Assembly (NCBI GenBank): GCA_964387775.1
Contig: CAYLZO010000115.1
Span: 1-16,080 of the forward strand
Direction of reading: 5' to 3'
Source of the DNA: CAYLZO01 sp964387775
GTDB taxonomy: Bacteria; Chloroflexota; Anaerolineae; JAAYZQ01
DNA length: 16,080 bases
The translations under genes and the position numbers were made by a program. The notes below the pieces were generated by a model. The model did no database searches. It was not told the origin of the DNA and saw nothing but the letters and a program-made list of their open reading frames with translations. Positions 6,995-14,968 of this stretch are shown one piece after another; the stretch's first letter is position 1, and every line of letters begins with the position of its first letter.

Positions 6995-8689
6995 TCAAAA
7001 TTCTCCAATCTCGCCGAGGCGAAAGCGCTCGATGAGGATAAATCCGGCGGCCGAGACGATCATCAGCAGCGTGCTCATGGCCAGCCCCTGGCCCTGGTTG
7101 AGGGCGCCCTGGGCGCCGATGAGGCGGTAGATGACGACGGGCATCGTCGGAAAGGTGGGCCGGGCGATGAGCAGCGTCGCGCCGAACTCGCCGACGCTGA
7201 CGGTAAAGGCAAAGACGGCGCCCACCAGCAGCGCCCGGGCGACGATGGGCAGGTCGATCTCGCGCACGACGCGCAGGGGCGCGGCGCCCATCACCCGGGC
7301 GGCCTCGCGCCAGCGGGGGTTCAGGCCCCGCAGCGCGGGCAGCAGGCTGCGCACCACGAAGGGAAAGGCCACCAGCGTGTGGGCCAGGGGCAGCAGCCAG
7401 GGCGAGGCCCGTAGGTTGAGCGGCGGCTCGTCGAGGGCGACGATGTAGCCAAAGCCCAGCGTCACCGCCGAGGTGCCCAGGGGCAGCATAAAGAGCGGGT
7501 CGAGAAAGGCCTTGAGCGGGCCGGGCCGCCCGCCGAGCGAGTAGGCGCTGACCAGGCCGATGACCAGCGACAGCCCGACGGTGGCGGCGGCGACCAGGAC
7601 CGAGTTGCGGATGGCGACGGCCGGCGGCACGTAAAAAAAGGACTGGCTCGGATTGGTAAAGAGCGCGTCGTAGTAGCGCAGCGTGTAGCCGCCGCCCAAC
7701 GAGAAGGAGCGGTCGACCAGGGCCAGGAGCGGGGCCAAGAGCAGGAGCATCAGCCCGCCGACGCTGGCCCAGGCCAGCAGCTTCTGGCCCCAGCCGGCCG
7801 GGCGGCGCTGGGTCGACGCGGTGGGGCGGAAATTCAGAGGCACGGCCGTCCGGGCCTGGATGCGGGTGTAGACGGCCATGAGGCCAAAGGTAAAGATCAT
7901 CTGCACGATGGACAGGGCCGCCGCCAGGGGCAGGTTGAAGAGGGGCACGGCCTGGTAATAGATCTCGACCTCGATGGTCGCCAGTTGCGGCCCGCCGAGC
8001 ACGAGAATGACGCCAAAGCTGGTGAAGGTAAAGAGAAAGACGAGGAGCGACGCGGCGACGATGGCCGGCCGCAGGATGGGCAGGGTGACCTCGCGAAAGG
8101 TGCGCCAGCGGCCGGCGCCCAGCACCCGGGCCGCCTCCTCGACGCGGGGGTCGAGGTTGGCCCAGAAGCCGCCCACCATCCGCACGATGACCGTCGCGTT
8201 GTAAAAGACGTGGGCGATGAGCACCAGGGCCAGCGTCTGTTGCAAGCGCAGGGGCGGGGCGTCGAGGCCCAGGAGGGCCATCAGCCAGGTGTTCAGGTGG
8301 CCGTTGGGTCCCAGGAGGGCCGTAAAGGCCGCGGCCACGACCATCGTCGGCATGACAAAGGGGATGGTGGTCAGGGCGCGGAGCAGCGCCTTGCCGGGAA
8401 AATCGTAGCGGGCAAAGACGTAGGCGGCCGGCATGCCGGCCAGCAGGGTCAGCAGGGTGGAGAGCAGGGCCTGGCCGGCGGTAAAGCCCAGGAGACGGGC
8501 ATAGTAGGGGTCGGAGAGTAACGTGCGAAAGGGGGCAAGATCGAGCCGGCCCTCGGGCGCAAGGCTCTGGCGAAAGATCTCGTAGAGCGGATAAAAGAAG
8601 AAAACGGCCAGGAAGAGCAGGGGCAGCAGGTAGAACAAGCTGACCGCGTAGCGCTGCCATTTGCCCTTGCCGATTCCTCTCTCTGCCAT
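6995..8689 (-). CDS. Two-domain ABC transporter permease (FbpB/ThiP-like)
   Basis: A 564-residue inner-membrane protein with two fused BPD_transp_1 domains and about 12 hydrophobic spans. Each half has an EAA loop for docking the ATPase: EEAARVLGAGRWRTFREVTL in the first and REAARVMGAAPLRVVREIDL in the second. Near the end of the second half is FTVSVGEFGATLLIARP, frequent in ThiP/FbpB proteins. I chose the ATG at 8689, preceded by GGGGGAG and starting a normal cytosolic N-terminus before the first helix (YLLPLLFLAVFFFYPLYEIF); codons upstream to 8812 cross the promoter and are not coding. The ATPase follows 72 nt downstream across a hairpin. No periplasmic binding protein lies beside it, which is odd, as Fbp/Thi systems usually carry it first. 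A long open frame in another register over this gene is a GC-rich artefact. Confidence 0.93.
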   Translation of the reverse strand: MAERGIGKGKWQRYAVSLFYLLPLLFLAVFFFYPLYEIFRQSLAPEGRLDLAPFRTLLSDPYYARLLGFTAGQALLSTLLTLLAGMPAAYVFARYDFPGKALLRALTTIPFVMPTMVVAAAFTALLGPNGHLNTWLMALLGLDAPPLRLQQTLALVLIAHVFYNATVIVRMVGGFWANLDPRVEEAARVLGAGRWRTFREVTLPILRPAIVAASLLVFLFTFTSFGVILVLGGPQLATIEVEIYYQAVPLFNLPLAAALSIVQMIFTFGLMAVYTRIQARTAVPLNFRPTASTQRRPAGWGQKLLAWASVGGLMLLLLAPLLALVDRSFSLGGGYTLRYYDALFTNPSQSFFYVPPAVAIRNSVLVAAATVGLSLVIGLVSAYSLGGRPGPLKAFLDPLFMLPLGTSAVTLGFGYIVALDEPPLNLRASPWLLPLAHTLVAFPFVVRSLLPALRGLNPRWREAARVMGAAPLRVVREIDLPIVARALLVGAVFAFTVSVGEFGATLLIARPTFPTMPVVIYRLIGAQGALNQGQGLAMSTLLMIVSAAGFILIERFRLGEIGEF

Positions 8690-8708
8690 CCCGCTCCCCC
8701 CGGTTGCT

Positions 8709-8737
8709 ATTCTACCACGGGCGGTGGGGGAGGTCAA
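8709..8737 (-). promoter_or_regulatory. Promoter of the permease-ATPase-peptidase operon
   Basis: On the minus strand, TTGACC (8732-8737), a 17-bp spacer, then TAGAAT (8709-8714), with TGG before the -10. The expected start near 8702 gives a leader of about 13 nt holding a GGGGGAG ribosome site before the ATG at 8689. Confidence 0.72.
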
Positions 8738-8877
8738 TCGCCCTGAACGCAATCGCCGCTCAAGATCTTTGGGGGTTTGGCCTCTCGGGCGGGCTCTTGC
8801 AGTTCGCGGCATCGTATCTCGGACCTAGATCGCTGCCATGAGCAACAAACCCTAAAGGTCTGGCCCCATTCTACTTG

Positions 8878-8922
8878 GCATAACCCTTCCGAGTTGCATA
8901 ACGGCTGGAGTTATGCTATAAT
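8878..8922 (+). promoter_or_regulatory. aap promoter with operator-like palindrome
   Basis: TTGCAT (8894-8899), 17-bp spacer, extended -10 TGCTATAAT (hexamer 8917-8922). Between the hexamers lies the perfect palindrome GCATAAC-N7-GTTATGC (8896-8916). A further GCATAAC half-site sits at 8878-8884, 18 bp upstream of the first arm. This arrangement suits a dimeric repressor that blocks RNA polymerase. The promoter is strong by consensus; the operator is an inference. Confidence 0.75.
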
Positions 8923-8928
8923 AGAGTC

Positions 8929-9177
8929 CTCCAAAGGGACAGCAAAAAAACATCAATGCATCCCAATTCTTAGAGTTTTCGGTCCCCCCCAAATGACGTG
9001 GGTTTGTTTGACCCACAATGAACTCTGCCTCTCGCTGGCTGAGGGGCTCGGTTGGTTGGACGACGCTCGAGTTGTCGCCCAGGTGTTTGTTGGAGGGAAG
9101 GGGGTGGTGTCTCAACAGAGATGGTATAGCGATTTGTTGGTCAGCCCAGATGGTTCGAGAAAAAGGAGGAAAGAATC
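8929..9177 (+). promoter_or_regulatory. Long structured 5' leader of the aap operon
   Basis: About 250 nt separate the predicted transcript start from the aapJ start codon. The leader has lower GC than the genes and several local stems: AGAGTT (8972-8977) with AACTCT (9021-9026) enclosing GTGGGT (8998-9003) with ACCCAC (9011-9016); and GACGAC (9059-9064) with GTTGTC (9071-9076). A clear SD, GGAGG (9164-9168), ends it. I recognise no known riboswitch or T-box core. The rest of 8690-8928 holds the two divergent promoters and no supported gene. Confidence 0.4.
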
Positions 9178-10281
9178 GTGAACCGGAAAACCCTGTCGGT
9201 AATGCTCACTTTGTTAATCCTGGTGTCCCTGCTGCTCGCAGCGTGCGGCGCCACCGAAGCCCCCGAGGCTACGTTAGTGGCCCAAGAAGAGTGTCCCGAG
9301 TGTCCCGAAGTCCCGGCCGGCGCAGCCCAGGACATCTTTGGCACCGTCATGGAGCGCGGGCGGCTGATCTGCGGCGCCCGCACCGACCTGCTGGGCTTTG
9401 GCTACCTCGACGACGAGGGCCGCAACGTCGGCTTTGACATCGACCTCTGTCGAGCCGTGGCCGTCGCTCTCTTTAACGACCCCGAGGCGGTCGAGTTGGT
9501 GCCGCTGACGGCCGCCGAGCGCGGCCCTGCCCTCCAGACCGGCGAGATCGACATGCTCTCGCGCAACGTGACTTGGACCTCCAGCCGCGACGCCCAGTGG
9601 GGCAACTTTACCATCATCATGTTCTACGACGGCCAGGGCATGATGGTCCGCGCCGATAGTGGCTTCACCACGCTGGAAGACCTGGACGGCGCTACCGTCT
9701 GTGTGACCACCGGCACGACCACCGAAAAGAACCTGTCCGACAACTTTCGGCAGCGCGGCCTGGACTACGAGGCCGTCACCTTTGAGGACACGGCCGCGGT
9801 GTACAGCGCCTACGAGGACGGCCGCTGCGACGCGGCCACCAGCGACAAGTCGCAGTTGGCCGCCGTGCGCGAGGGCTTTGCCAACCCCGACGACCACATC
9901 ATCATGGACGTGACCATGTCCAAGGAGCCGCTGACGCCGGCCGTGCCCACGGGCGACGACAACTGGTTCGACGTGGTCAAGATCGTGCTCTACGTCCTGG
10001 TCAACGCCGAGGAGCTGGGCGTCACCCAGGCCAACGTGGACGAGATGATGAACAGCGACAACATCCCCATCCGCCGCCTGCTGGGCGTCGAGGGCAGCTT
10101 TGGCCAGGAGGACCTGGGGCTGAGCCAGGACTTTGCGGCCAACGTCATCCGCGCCGTGGGCAACTATGGCGAGATCTATGACCGCTACATGGGGCCGGAA
10201 GGCGACGCTTTTGACCTGCCGCGCGGCCCGAATAGGCTGTGGACCGACGGCGGCCTGCTCTACGCGCCGCCGCTCCGCTGA
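9178..10281 (+). CDS. aapJ: General L-amino-acid ABC transporter, substrate-binding lipoprotein
   Basis: A 367-residue extracytoplasmic binding protein of the AapJ/BztA (SBP_bac_3) family. Residues 1-23 form a lipoprotein signal peptide: basic NRK, a hydrophobic core, then lipobox LAAC with C23 as the lipidated residue. A short linker contains CPEC (39-42), followed by the mature domain starting DIFGTVMERGRLICGARTD. The family block GFDIDLCRAVAVALF and the ligand region DMLSRNVTWTSSRDAQWG are well preserved. GTG 9178 is the start; GGAGG sits 9 nt upstream and no ATG fits the signal peptide. It is the first gene of a complete importer with aapQ, aapM and aapP. Known relatives bind a broad range of L-amino acids, so exact specificity is open. 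Confidence 0.94.
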   Translation: MNRKTLSVMLTLLILVSLLLAACGATEAPEATLVAQEECPECPEVPAGAAQDIFGTVMERGRLICGARTDLLGFGYLDDEGRNVGFDIDLCRAVAVALFNDPEAVELVPLTAAERGPALQTGEIDMLSRNVTWTSSRDAQWGNFTIIMFYDGQGMMVRADSGFTTLEDLDGATVCVTTGTTTEKNLSDNFRQRGLDYEAVTFEDTAAVYSAYEDGRCDAATSDKSQLAAVREGFANPDDHIIMDVTMSKEPLTPAVPTGDDNWFDVVKIVLYVLVNAEELGVTQANVDEMMNSDNIPIRRLLGVEGSFGQEDLGLSQDFAANVIRAVGNYGEIYDRYMGPEGDAFDLPRGPNRLWTDGGLLYAPPLR

Positions 10282-10295
10282 TCGGGTTTTTTGTC

Positions 10296-10332
10296 CAGGT
10301 GCAACGCACCCTTGGCCGGTGCGTTGCACCTG
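10296..10332 (+). repeat. Perfect intercistronic hairpin between aapJ and aapQ
   Basis: CAGGTGCAACGCACC (10296-10310) and GGTGCGTTGCACCTG (10318-10332) form a 15-bp perfect stem with a 7-nt loop. No T-run follows. A stable stem after a binding-protein gene commonly protects or processes the upstream message, giving more SBP than permease (known for malE-type operons; inference here). Confidence 0.85.
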
Positions 10333-10348
10333 AGCTACCCGGGACATC

Positions 10349-11542
10349 ATGAGCCAATCATCTCTGCCCCGTTTCTTTTACCGCAAGGGAGTCCCGCTGT
10401 GGCGGGACGTGGTCGTCCTGCAGTGGGTGGCCCAGATCGTGTCGGCCGTGCTGGTTCTGGGCTTTACCTGGTTTTTCGTGCGCAACGTCCTCCGGGGTGC
10501 AGAAGCCCGGGGATTGAGCTGGAGTTATGGCTTTCTCAGCGAATCCGCCGGCTTTCCCATCAGCGAGTCCCCGATCCCCTACGACGCCTCCTACCCCTTT
10601 GCCCGGGCCTTTCTCGTCGGCATTTTGAACACCCTCAAAGTCTCGCTGGTGGGCGTCGTCCTGGCCACCCTGCTGGGCATCCTCGCCGCCGTCGCCCGCC
10701 TGTCCACCAACTGGCTGGTGAGCAAGATCGCCGGCGCCTACATCGAGACCATTCGCAACGTGCCGCTCCTGGTCCAGTTGTTCTTCTGGTATTTTGGATT
10801 CTTTCAGCGCCTGCCGCCCGTGGACGAAGCGATCCAGATGCCCGGCCCCATCTACCTCAGCCAGCGTGGCCTCTATGTGACGTGGTTCGATCCGACCTCC
10901 ACCTTTCCGACGTGGTTGATCTTTATCGGCGTGGGTCTGGTCCTGGCCATCGCGCTCTATGTGGTTTTGTCCCGGTATCAGGTTCGGACGGGACGGACGA
11001 CCTACCCCGTGGCGATAGCCCTGGCCGTGCTCGTCGTCCTGCCGGTCGTGGGCTGGTTCCTGGTCGGAGACCGCCCCCTGCTGACCACGACGCCGGTTTT
11101 GGGCACCTTCAACTTTGAGGGCGGGCTGCGGCTCACGCCCGAGTTCGTCGGCCTGCTGGTGGGCCTGGTCATCTACACCGGGGCCTTTATCGCCGAGGTG
11201 GTCCGGGCCGGCATCCTGGCCGTGAACCGGGGCCAATTCGATGCCGCCCGCGCCCTGGGCCTCAAGCCGATGCAGGTCCTGCGCCTCGTCGTCTTTCCCC
11301 AGGCCCTGCGCGTCATCATCCCGCCCCTCATCAGCCAGTACCTGAACCTGACCAAGAACTCGAGCCTGGCCATCCTCATCGGCTACGCCGACGTCTTTTT
11401 CGTCGGCCGGACCATCATCAACCAGTCCGGCCGGGCCGTGCCGGTTTTTCTATTGATCATGGCCCTCTATCTCACCATCAGTTTGATTACGTCGGCCGTC
11501 ATGAACGTCTATAACCGCCGCGTGCGGTTGGTGGAGCGGTAG
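10349..11542 (+). CDS. aapQ: General L-amino-acid ABC transporter, permease AapQ
   Basis: A 397-residue inner-membrane permease. The AapQ hallmarks are a cytosolic N-terminus with PLWRDVVVLQW, then a first helix, a periplasmic loop with ARGLSWSYGFLSESAGFPI, and the transmembrane core LNTLKVSLVGVVLATLLGI. The EAA docking loop is ARALGLKPMQVLRLVVFPQA, followed by YLNLTKNSSLAILIGYADV. The insert in the middle (about residues 160-240, with two extra helices) gives the family its length of about 390-400, compared with about 220 for the short HisM-type permeases. It forms a heterodimer with AapM. The start ATG at 10349 has no strong SD (GCTACCCGGGACATC precedes it), so initiation may depend on readthrough from aapJ or on the neighbouring hairpin. 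It ends 2 nt before aapM. Confidence 0.94.
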   Translation: MSQSSLPRFFYRKGVPLWRDVVVLQWVAQIVSAVLVLGFTWFFVRNVLRGAEARGLSWSYGFLSESAGFPISESPIPYDASYPFARAFLVGILNTLKVSLVGVVLATLLGILAAVARLSTNWLVSKIAGAYIETIRNVPLLVQLFFWYFGFFQRLPPVDEAIQMPGPIYLSQRGLYVTWFDPTSTFPTWLIFIGVGLVLAIALYVVLSRYQVRTGRTTYPVAIALAVLVVLPVVGWFLVGDRPLLTTTPVLGTFNFEGGLRLTPEFVGLLVGLVIYTGAFIAEVVRAGILAVNRGQFDAARALGLKPMQVLRLVVFPQALRVIIPPLISQYLNLTKNSSLAILIGYADVFFVGRTIINQSGRAVPVFLLIMALYLTISLITSAVMNVYNRRVRLVER

Positions 11543-11544
11543 CC

Positions 11545-12786
11545 ATGAACCTAACACAGCAAACTTCCGGGCCGCCCGCCGCGCCGGGCCTGCTCCAGTG
11601 GCTGAGGAAGAACCTCTTTAGCTCCTGGCTCAACTCGCTGCTGACGATCCTGTCCGTCGCCGTCATCTATTTCGTGGTAAAGGGCCTGTTGACCTGGGTG
11701 CTCTTTGTGGCCGACTGGACGCCGGTCACCTACAGCCTCAAGCTCTTTGCCGTGGGCCTCTATCCCGTCAAAGAGATCTGGCGCGTGGGCACGATCCTGG
11801 CTATGGTTTCTTTCCTGGCGGGCCTGAGCTGGGGCGTGTGGGGGGGCACGGTGCGCACCTTTGCCGTGGCGCTGGCCGCCGGCCTGCTGGTGATCGCCTT
11901 CCTGCCTTTCGACATCTATCGTCCCAACGGCGACCTGCTGGACCTGCTGCTGCGGGCCGGATTTCTGGCCCTGCCCGTCCTGGTCGTGCTGGGCCTGTGG
12001 CTGGGCCGCAAGTTCGAGCTCCAGGGCCGCCTGGTCCTGATCCTGTGGCTCCTGTCCTTCGTGTTGACCCTCGTCCTGCTGAGTGGCTTTAGGGAGAAGG
12101 GCCTGCTGGCGCCCCTCAGTGGCCTGTTGCCCGCGGTCGAGACCAACGTCTGGGGCGGTCTGTTGCTGACTTTCCTCCTGGCCCTGGTCGGCATCGTCGC
12201 CTGCTTTCCCATCGGCGTCGGCCTGGCCCTGGGGCGGCAGAGCAAACTCCCGATCCTCAAGCTATTCTGCACCATCTTTATCGAGGTGGTCCGGGGCGTC
12301 CCCCTGGTGACCATCCTCTTTATGGCTTCGATCATCCTGCCCCTCTTTTTGCCCGAGAACGTGCGCATCGACCGGGTGCTGCGGGCCATGATCGGCATGA
12401 CTCTCTTTGCCGCGGCCTACATGGCCGAGAACGTGCGCGGCGGGCTGCAAGCCATCCCCCAGGGCCAGTACGAGGCAGCCAAGGCCGTAGGCCTCACCGG
12501 CATGCAGACGACGGTCTACATCGTCCTGCCCCAGGCGCTGCGGGCCGTGATCCCGACCATCGTGGGCCAGTTCATCGCCCTGTTCATGGACACCACCCTG
12601 GCCATCATCGTCGGGCTCATGGAGCTGCTGGCCGTGGGCAAGGCCGTGTTGCAGAGCAACCAGGCGTGGCTGTTGCGTGACAAAGAGGTCTATCTGTTCA
12701 TTGCCGTCCTATTCTGGATTTTTACCTATTCGATGTCCTACGCCAGCCGCCGGCTGGAGGTGGCACTGGGCGTGGGCGAGCGGTAG
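11545..12786 (+). CDS. aapM: General L-amino-acid ABC transporter, permease AapM
   Basis: A 413-residue inner-membrane protein, second permease of the pair. About four N-terminal hydrophobic spans up to residue 190 (for example LLTILSVAVIYFVVKGLLTW) precede the BPD_transp_1 core. The core holds FIEVVRGVPLVTILFMASII, the EAA loop AAKAVGLTGMQTTVYIVLPQ and FIALFMDTTLAIIVGLMELL. The length fits AapM/BztC proteins. The start ATG at 11545 is 2 nt after the aapQ stop; its SD lies within the aapQ end (GGTGGAGCGG). It ends 12 nt before aapP. No frameshift or missing core helix is seen. Confidence 0.94.
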   Translation: MNLTQQTSGPPAAPGLLQWLRKNLFSSWLNSLLTILSVAVIYFVVKGLLTWVLFVADWTPVTYSLKLFAVGLYPVKEIWRVGTILAMVSFLAGLSWGVWGGTVRTFAVALAAGLLVIAFLPFDIYRPNGDLLDLLLRAGFLALPVLVVLGLWLGRKFELQGRLVLILWLLSFVLTLVLLSGFREKGLLAPLSGLLPAVETNVWGGLLLTFLLALVGIVACFPIGVGLALGRQSKLPILKLFCTIFIEVVRGVPLVTILFMASIILPLFLPENVRIDRVLRAMIGMTLFAAAYMAENVRGGLQAIPQGQYEAAKAVGLTGMQTTVYIVLPQALRAVIPTIVGQFIALFMDTTLAIIVGLMELLAVGKAVLQSNQAWLLRDKEVYLFIAVLFWIFTYSMSYASRRLEVALGVGER

Positions 12787-12798
12787 CGGAGAACAAGC

Positions 12799-13563
<765 letters not shown>

Positions 13564-13612
13564 CCCCTTTGTTCTACCTGGACATTGGCGAATTCTGGCC
13601 GTGCTCATTGGA

Positions 13613-13694
13613 GGACACAGATTTTCACAGATGAACACAGATTTGCTTCAAAGCTTGCTAGACAATCGGTGAAAATCTGTGTGAATCCGTGTCC
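13613..13694. repeat. Inverted repeat downstream of aapP built from CACAGAT units
   Basis: GGACACAGATTTTCAC (from 13613) continues as CACAGAT units at 10-nt steps to about 13643. It pairs imperfectly with 13670-13694, which includes GAAAATCTGTGTGAATCCGT. The middle is AT-richer. This sequence type is seen dispersed in many bacterial genomes (from memory). Confidence 0.8.
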
Positions 13695-13729
13695 TTGATC
13701 CTTGCCGATCAAAATTCGCCAGAGTTCAG

Positions 13730-13738
13730 TGCTACAAT
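13730..13738 (+). promoter_or_regulatory. Possible promoter of the TIM-barrel gene
   Basis: Extended -10 TGCTACAAT (hexamer 13733-13738). No convincing -35 at 16-18 bp. A start near 13745 would put the 13-bp hairpin at 13754 at the very 5' end of the message. Confidence 0.4.
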
Positions 13739-13753
13739 ATCGTCCCACGGCAC

Positions 13754-13785
13754 CAAGCTGACCGGCCCATCAGCCGGTCAGCTTG
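13754..13785. repeat. Perfect 13-bp hairpin
   Basis: CAAGCTGACCGGC (13754-13766) and GCCGGTCAGCTTG (13773-13785) pair perfectly around CCATCA. No T-run follows (TATGTTGC), so it is a poor intrinsic terminator for aap. It may be a 5' stem of the next transcript or a repeat. Confidence 0.75.
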
Positions 13786-13807
13786 TATGTTGCAGGGTAG
13801 TCTGTTC

Positions 13808-13904
13808 AGACCTGACAGGTCCCTGGAACAGGTTTGTCGAGGAACCGATTTCTGATGAACATGTCCTGGATCTCGGATTGGATTTTCTGGGACCTGTCAG
13901 GTCT
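13808..13904. repeat. Miniature inverted repeat with self-palindromic ends
   Basis: The 16-bp perfect terminal arms AGACCTGACAGGTCCC (13808-13823) and GGGACCTGTCAGGTCT (13889-13904) flank 65 bp. Each arm contains the shorter palindrome GACCTG-A/T-CAGGTC. No clear target-site duplication was seen outside the arms. It ends 25 nt before the TIM-barrel gene. Confidence 0.85.
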
Positions 13905-13928
13905 AGCCTGAGTTGATTGGGAGGGAGT

Positions 13929-14753
13929 TTGAATTTCAGTCTTTCGACAGGCACGCTGTATGTCTACCCGCTGCGCACCGTCTTTCGCTGGGCGCGCGCG
14001 GCGGGGTTCGACGGCGTGGAGCTGGTCGTCAATCCCGAAGCCATCCTTCGTGGCGGCCGGGCCGTCCGGCGCATGGCCGAGGCGGAGGGACTTGCGATCT
14101 TTTCCGTCCATCCGACGGTGGTGCCCCTGCCGGCCTGGCGGGAGCGCCACGGCGGCCTGGGCCGGACTATCCGGCTGGCGCAGGAGGCCGGGGCGGGCCT
14201 GGCGGTCCTGCACACGCCGCGCCTGGAGCGCCTGGATTCGCAAGATGGATTCGCCTTTCGTCGGCAGCTCGATGCCTGGCAAGCAGAGTTAGGCGGCGGT
14301 CTGCGGCTGGCTATGGAAAACAAGGCGGTCCGCGACGAGGTTCATCGTCGCTACGCCTTGACCAGCCTGGACCGGCTGCGCACCTTCGCCGAGGAACACG
14401 ACCTGGGTCTGGTCCTCGACACGACCCACGCGGCGACCAGCGGCGAGGACCTGCGACGCGCCCGCCAGACCCTCGATGGGCGACTGGTCAACGTCCACTT
14501 GAGCGACGTCGGCGGCAGCCTGGCCCGGCTGCCTTTCCGGTCAGCCAGTGCGCTGCTGGGCGAGCACCGCTTTCCCGGCGACGGCGACCAGCCTCTGGCC
14601 GACCTGCTGGCCGACCTGGCGGCGAGCAGGTACGCCGGCCCGGTTACGCTGGAAGTCAGCCCCCAGGCATTGCGTTTCTGGTGGCCGCCGGCCGTTCGCC
14701 GCCGGTTGGCCCAGGCCGCCGCCTGGATGCGCCAGGCTGCCAAAGGGGGCTGA
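13929..14753 (+). CDS. Sugar-phosphate isomerase/epimerase-like TIM-barrel protein
   Basis: A 274-residue soluble protein of the xylose-isomerase-like/AP-endonuclease-2 superfamily. It begins with the strand FSLSTGTLYVYPLRTVFRWA and the typical GFDGVELVV. Likely metal or acid-base residues at strand ends are H61, H95, E130 (LAMEN), D164 and H167 (LGLVLDTTHA), H190 (LVNVHLSD) and E242 (VTLEVSP), the usual E-D/H-H-E pattern. Several members isomerise or epimerise sugars or inosose, but the substrate is not evident. The GGAGGG at 13920 makes TTG 13929 the natural start, matching where homologs begin; an earlier in-frame TTG at 13917 would include the ribosome site itself. It is monocistronic and convergent with the zinc-ribbon gene, 5 bp away. 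Confidence 0.85.
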   Translation: MNFSLSTGTLYVYPLRTVFRWARAAGFDGVELVVNPEAILRGGRAVRRMAEAEGLAIFSVHPTVVPLPAWRERHGGLGRTIRLAQEAGAGLAVLHTPRLERLDSQDGFAFRRQLDAWQAELGGGLRLAMENKAVRDEVHRRYALTSLDRLRTFAEEHDLGLVLDTTHAATSGEDLRRARQTLDGRLVNVHLSDVGGSLARLPFRSASALLGEHRFPGDGDQPLADLLADLAASRYAGPVTLEVSPQALRFWWPPAVRRRLAQAAAWMRQAAKGG

Positions 14754-14758
14754 TCGAG

Positions 14759-14968
14759 CTATTCCTCTGCCTCTTGCTCTTCGGACACTTCCGGTTCGGG
14801 CAGCCGCACCCGCTTGAGCGGGATCTTGATGGCTCTGCGGCATTGAGGGCACTCGGCGGTATAGTGGGATGGTTTTTCGGTGATGCCCTGGGCCGCCAGA
14901 TCGTTGGCTATGTATTGCTCGGTTAGCTGGAAGTGGTTGCCGCATTTAAAACATCGGGCTTTGATCAT
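14759..14968 (-). CDS. Small zinc-ribbon protein
   Basis: A 69-residue protein with two CxxC knuckles, CFKC (C6, C9) and CPQC (C40, C43), separated by 30 residues, a zinc-ribbon arrangement. The C-terminus is acidic (PEPEVSEEQEAEE). Small ribbons of this kind bind nucleic acid or protein partners; no function can be assigned. The ATG at 14968 overlaps the EamA gene stop as ATGA, and its SD AGGAGG lies inside the end of the EamA gene, so translation is coupled. It is second in a two-gene operon. Good SD, overlap and paired Cys argue that it is real despite its size. Confidence 0.8.
   Translation of the reverse strand: MIKARCFKCGNHFQLTEQYIANDLAAQGITEKPSHYTAECPQCRRAIKIPLKRVRLPEPEVSEEQEAEE

Noticed and set aside
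6981..8660. A 559-codon open frame on the minus strand in a different register from the permease
   Set aside because: Its translation is Arg/Pro/Ala/Gly-rich low-complexity with no helices or motifs, while the overlapping frame is a clear two-domain permease. Long shadow frames are expected at this GC content.
9095..9130. A T-box-like stretch (AGGGGGTGGTGTC) in the aap leader
   Set aside because: The T-box core AGGGTGGNACCGCG is not matched beyond GGTGG. I see no specifier stem or terminator/antiterminator pair.
8991..9181. A possible 63-codon leader ORF whose TGA overlaps the aapJ GTG
   Set aside because: No ribosome site, third-position GC near 60% compared with well above that in genuine genes here, and no recognisable domain. 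A coupled leader peptide is not excluded.
10285..10332. Intrinsic terminator after aapJ
   Set aside because: The T6 tract (10287-10292) comes before the stem on the plus strand, not after it. No T-run follows, and aapQMP clearly belong to the same operon.
10291..11118. A 275-codon plus-strand open frame overlapping aapQ
   Set aside because: Its start lies before the aapJ-aapQ hairpin and the product is Arg/Pro/Gly-rich. aapQ in another frame has all family motifs.
13773..13795. Intrinsic terminator for the aap operon at 13754-13785
   Set aside because: The stem is strong, but the following sequence TATGTTGC is not a T-tract, and it lies about 190 nt beyond aapP.
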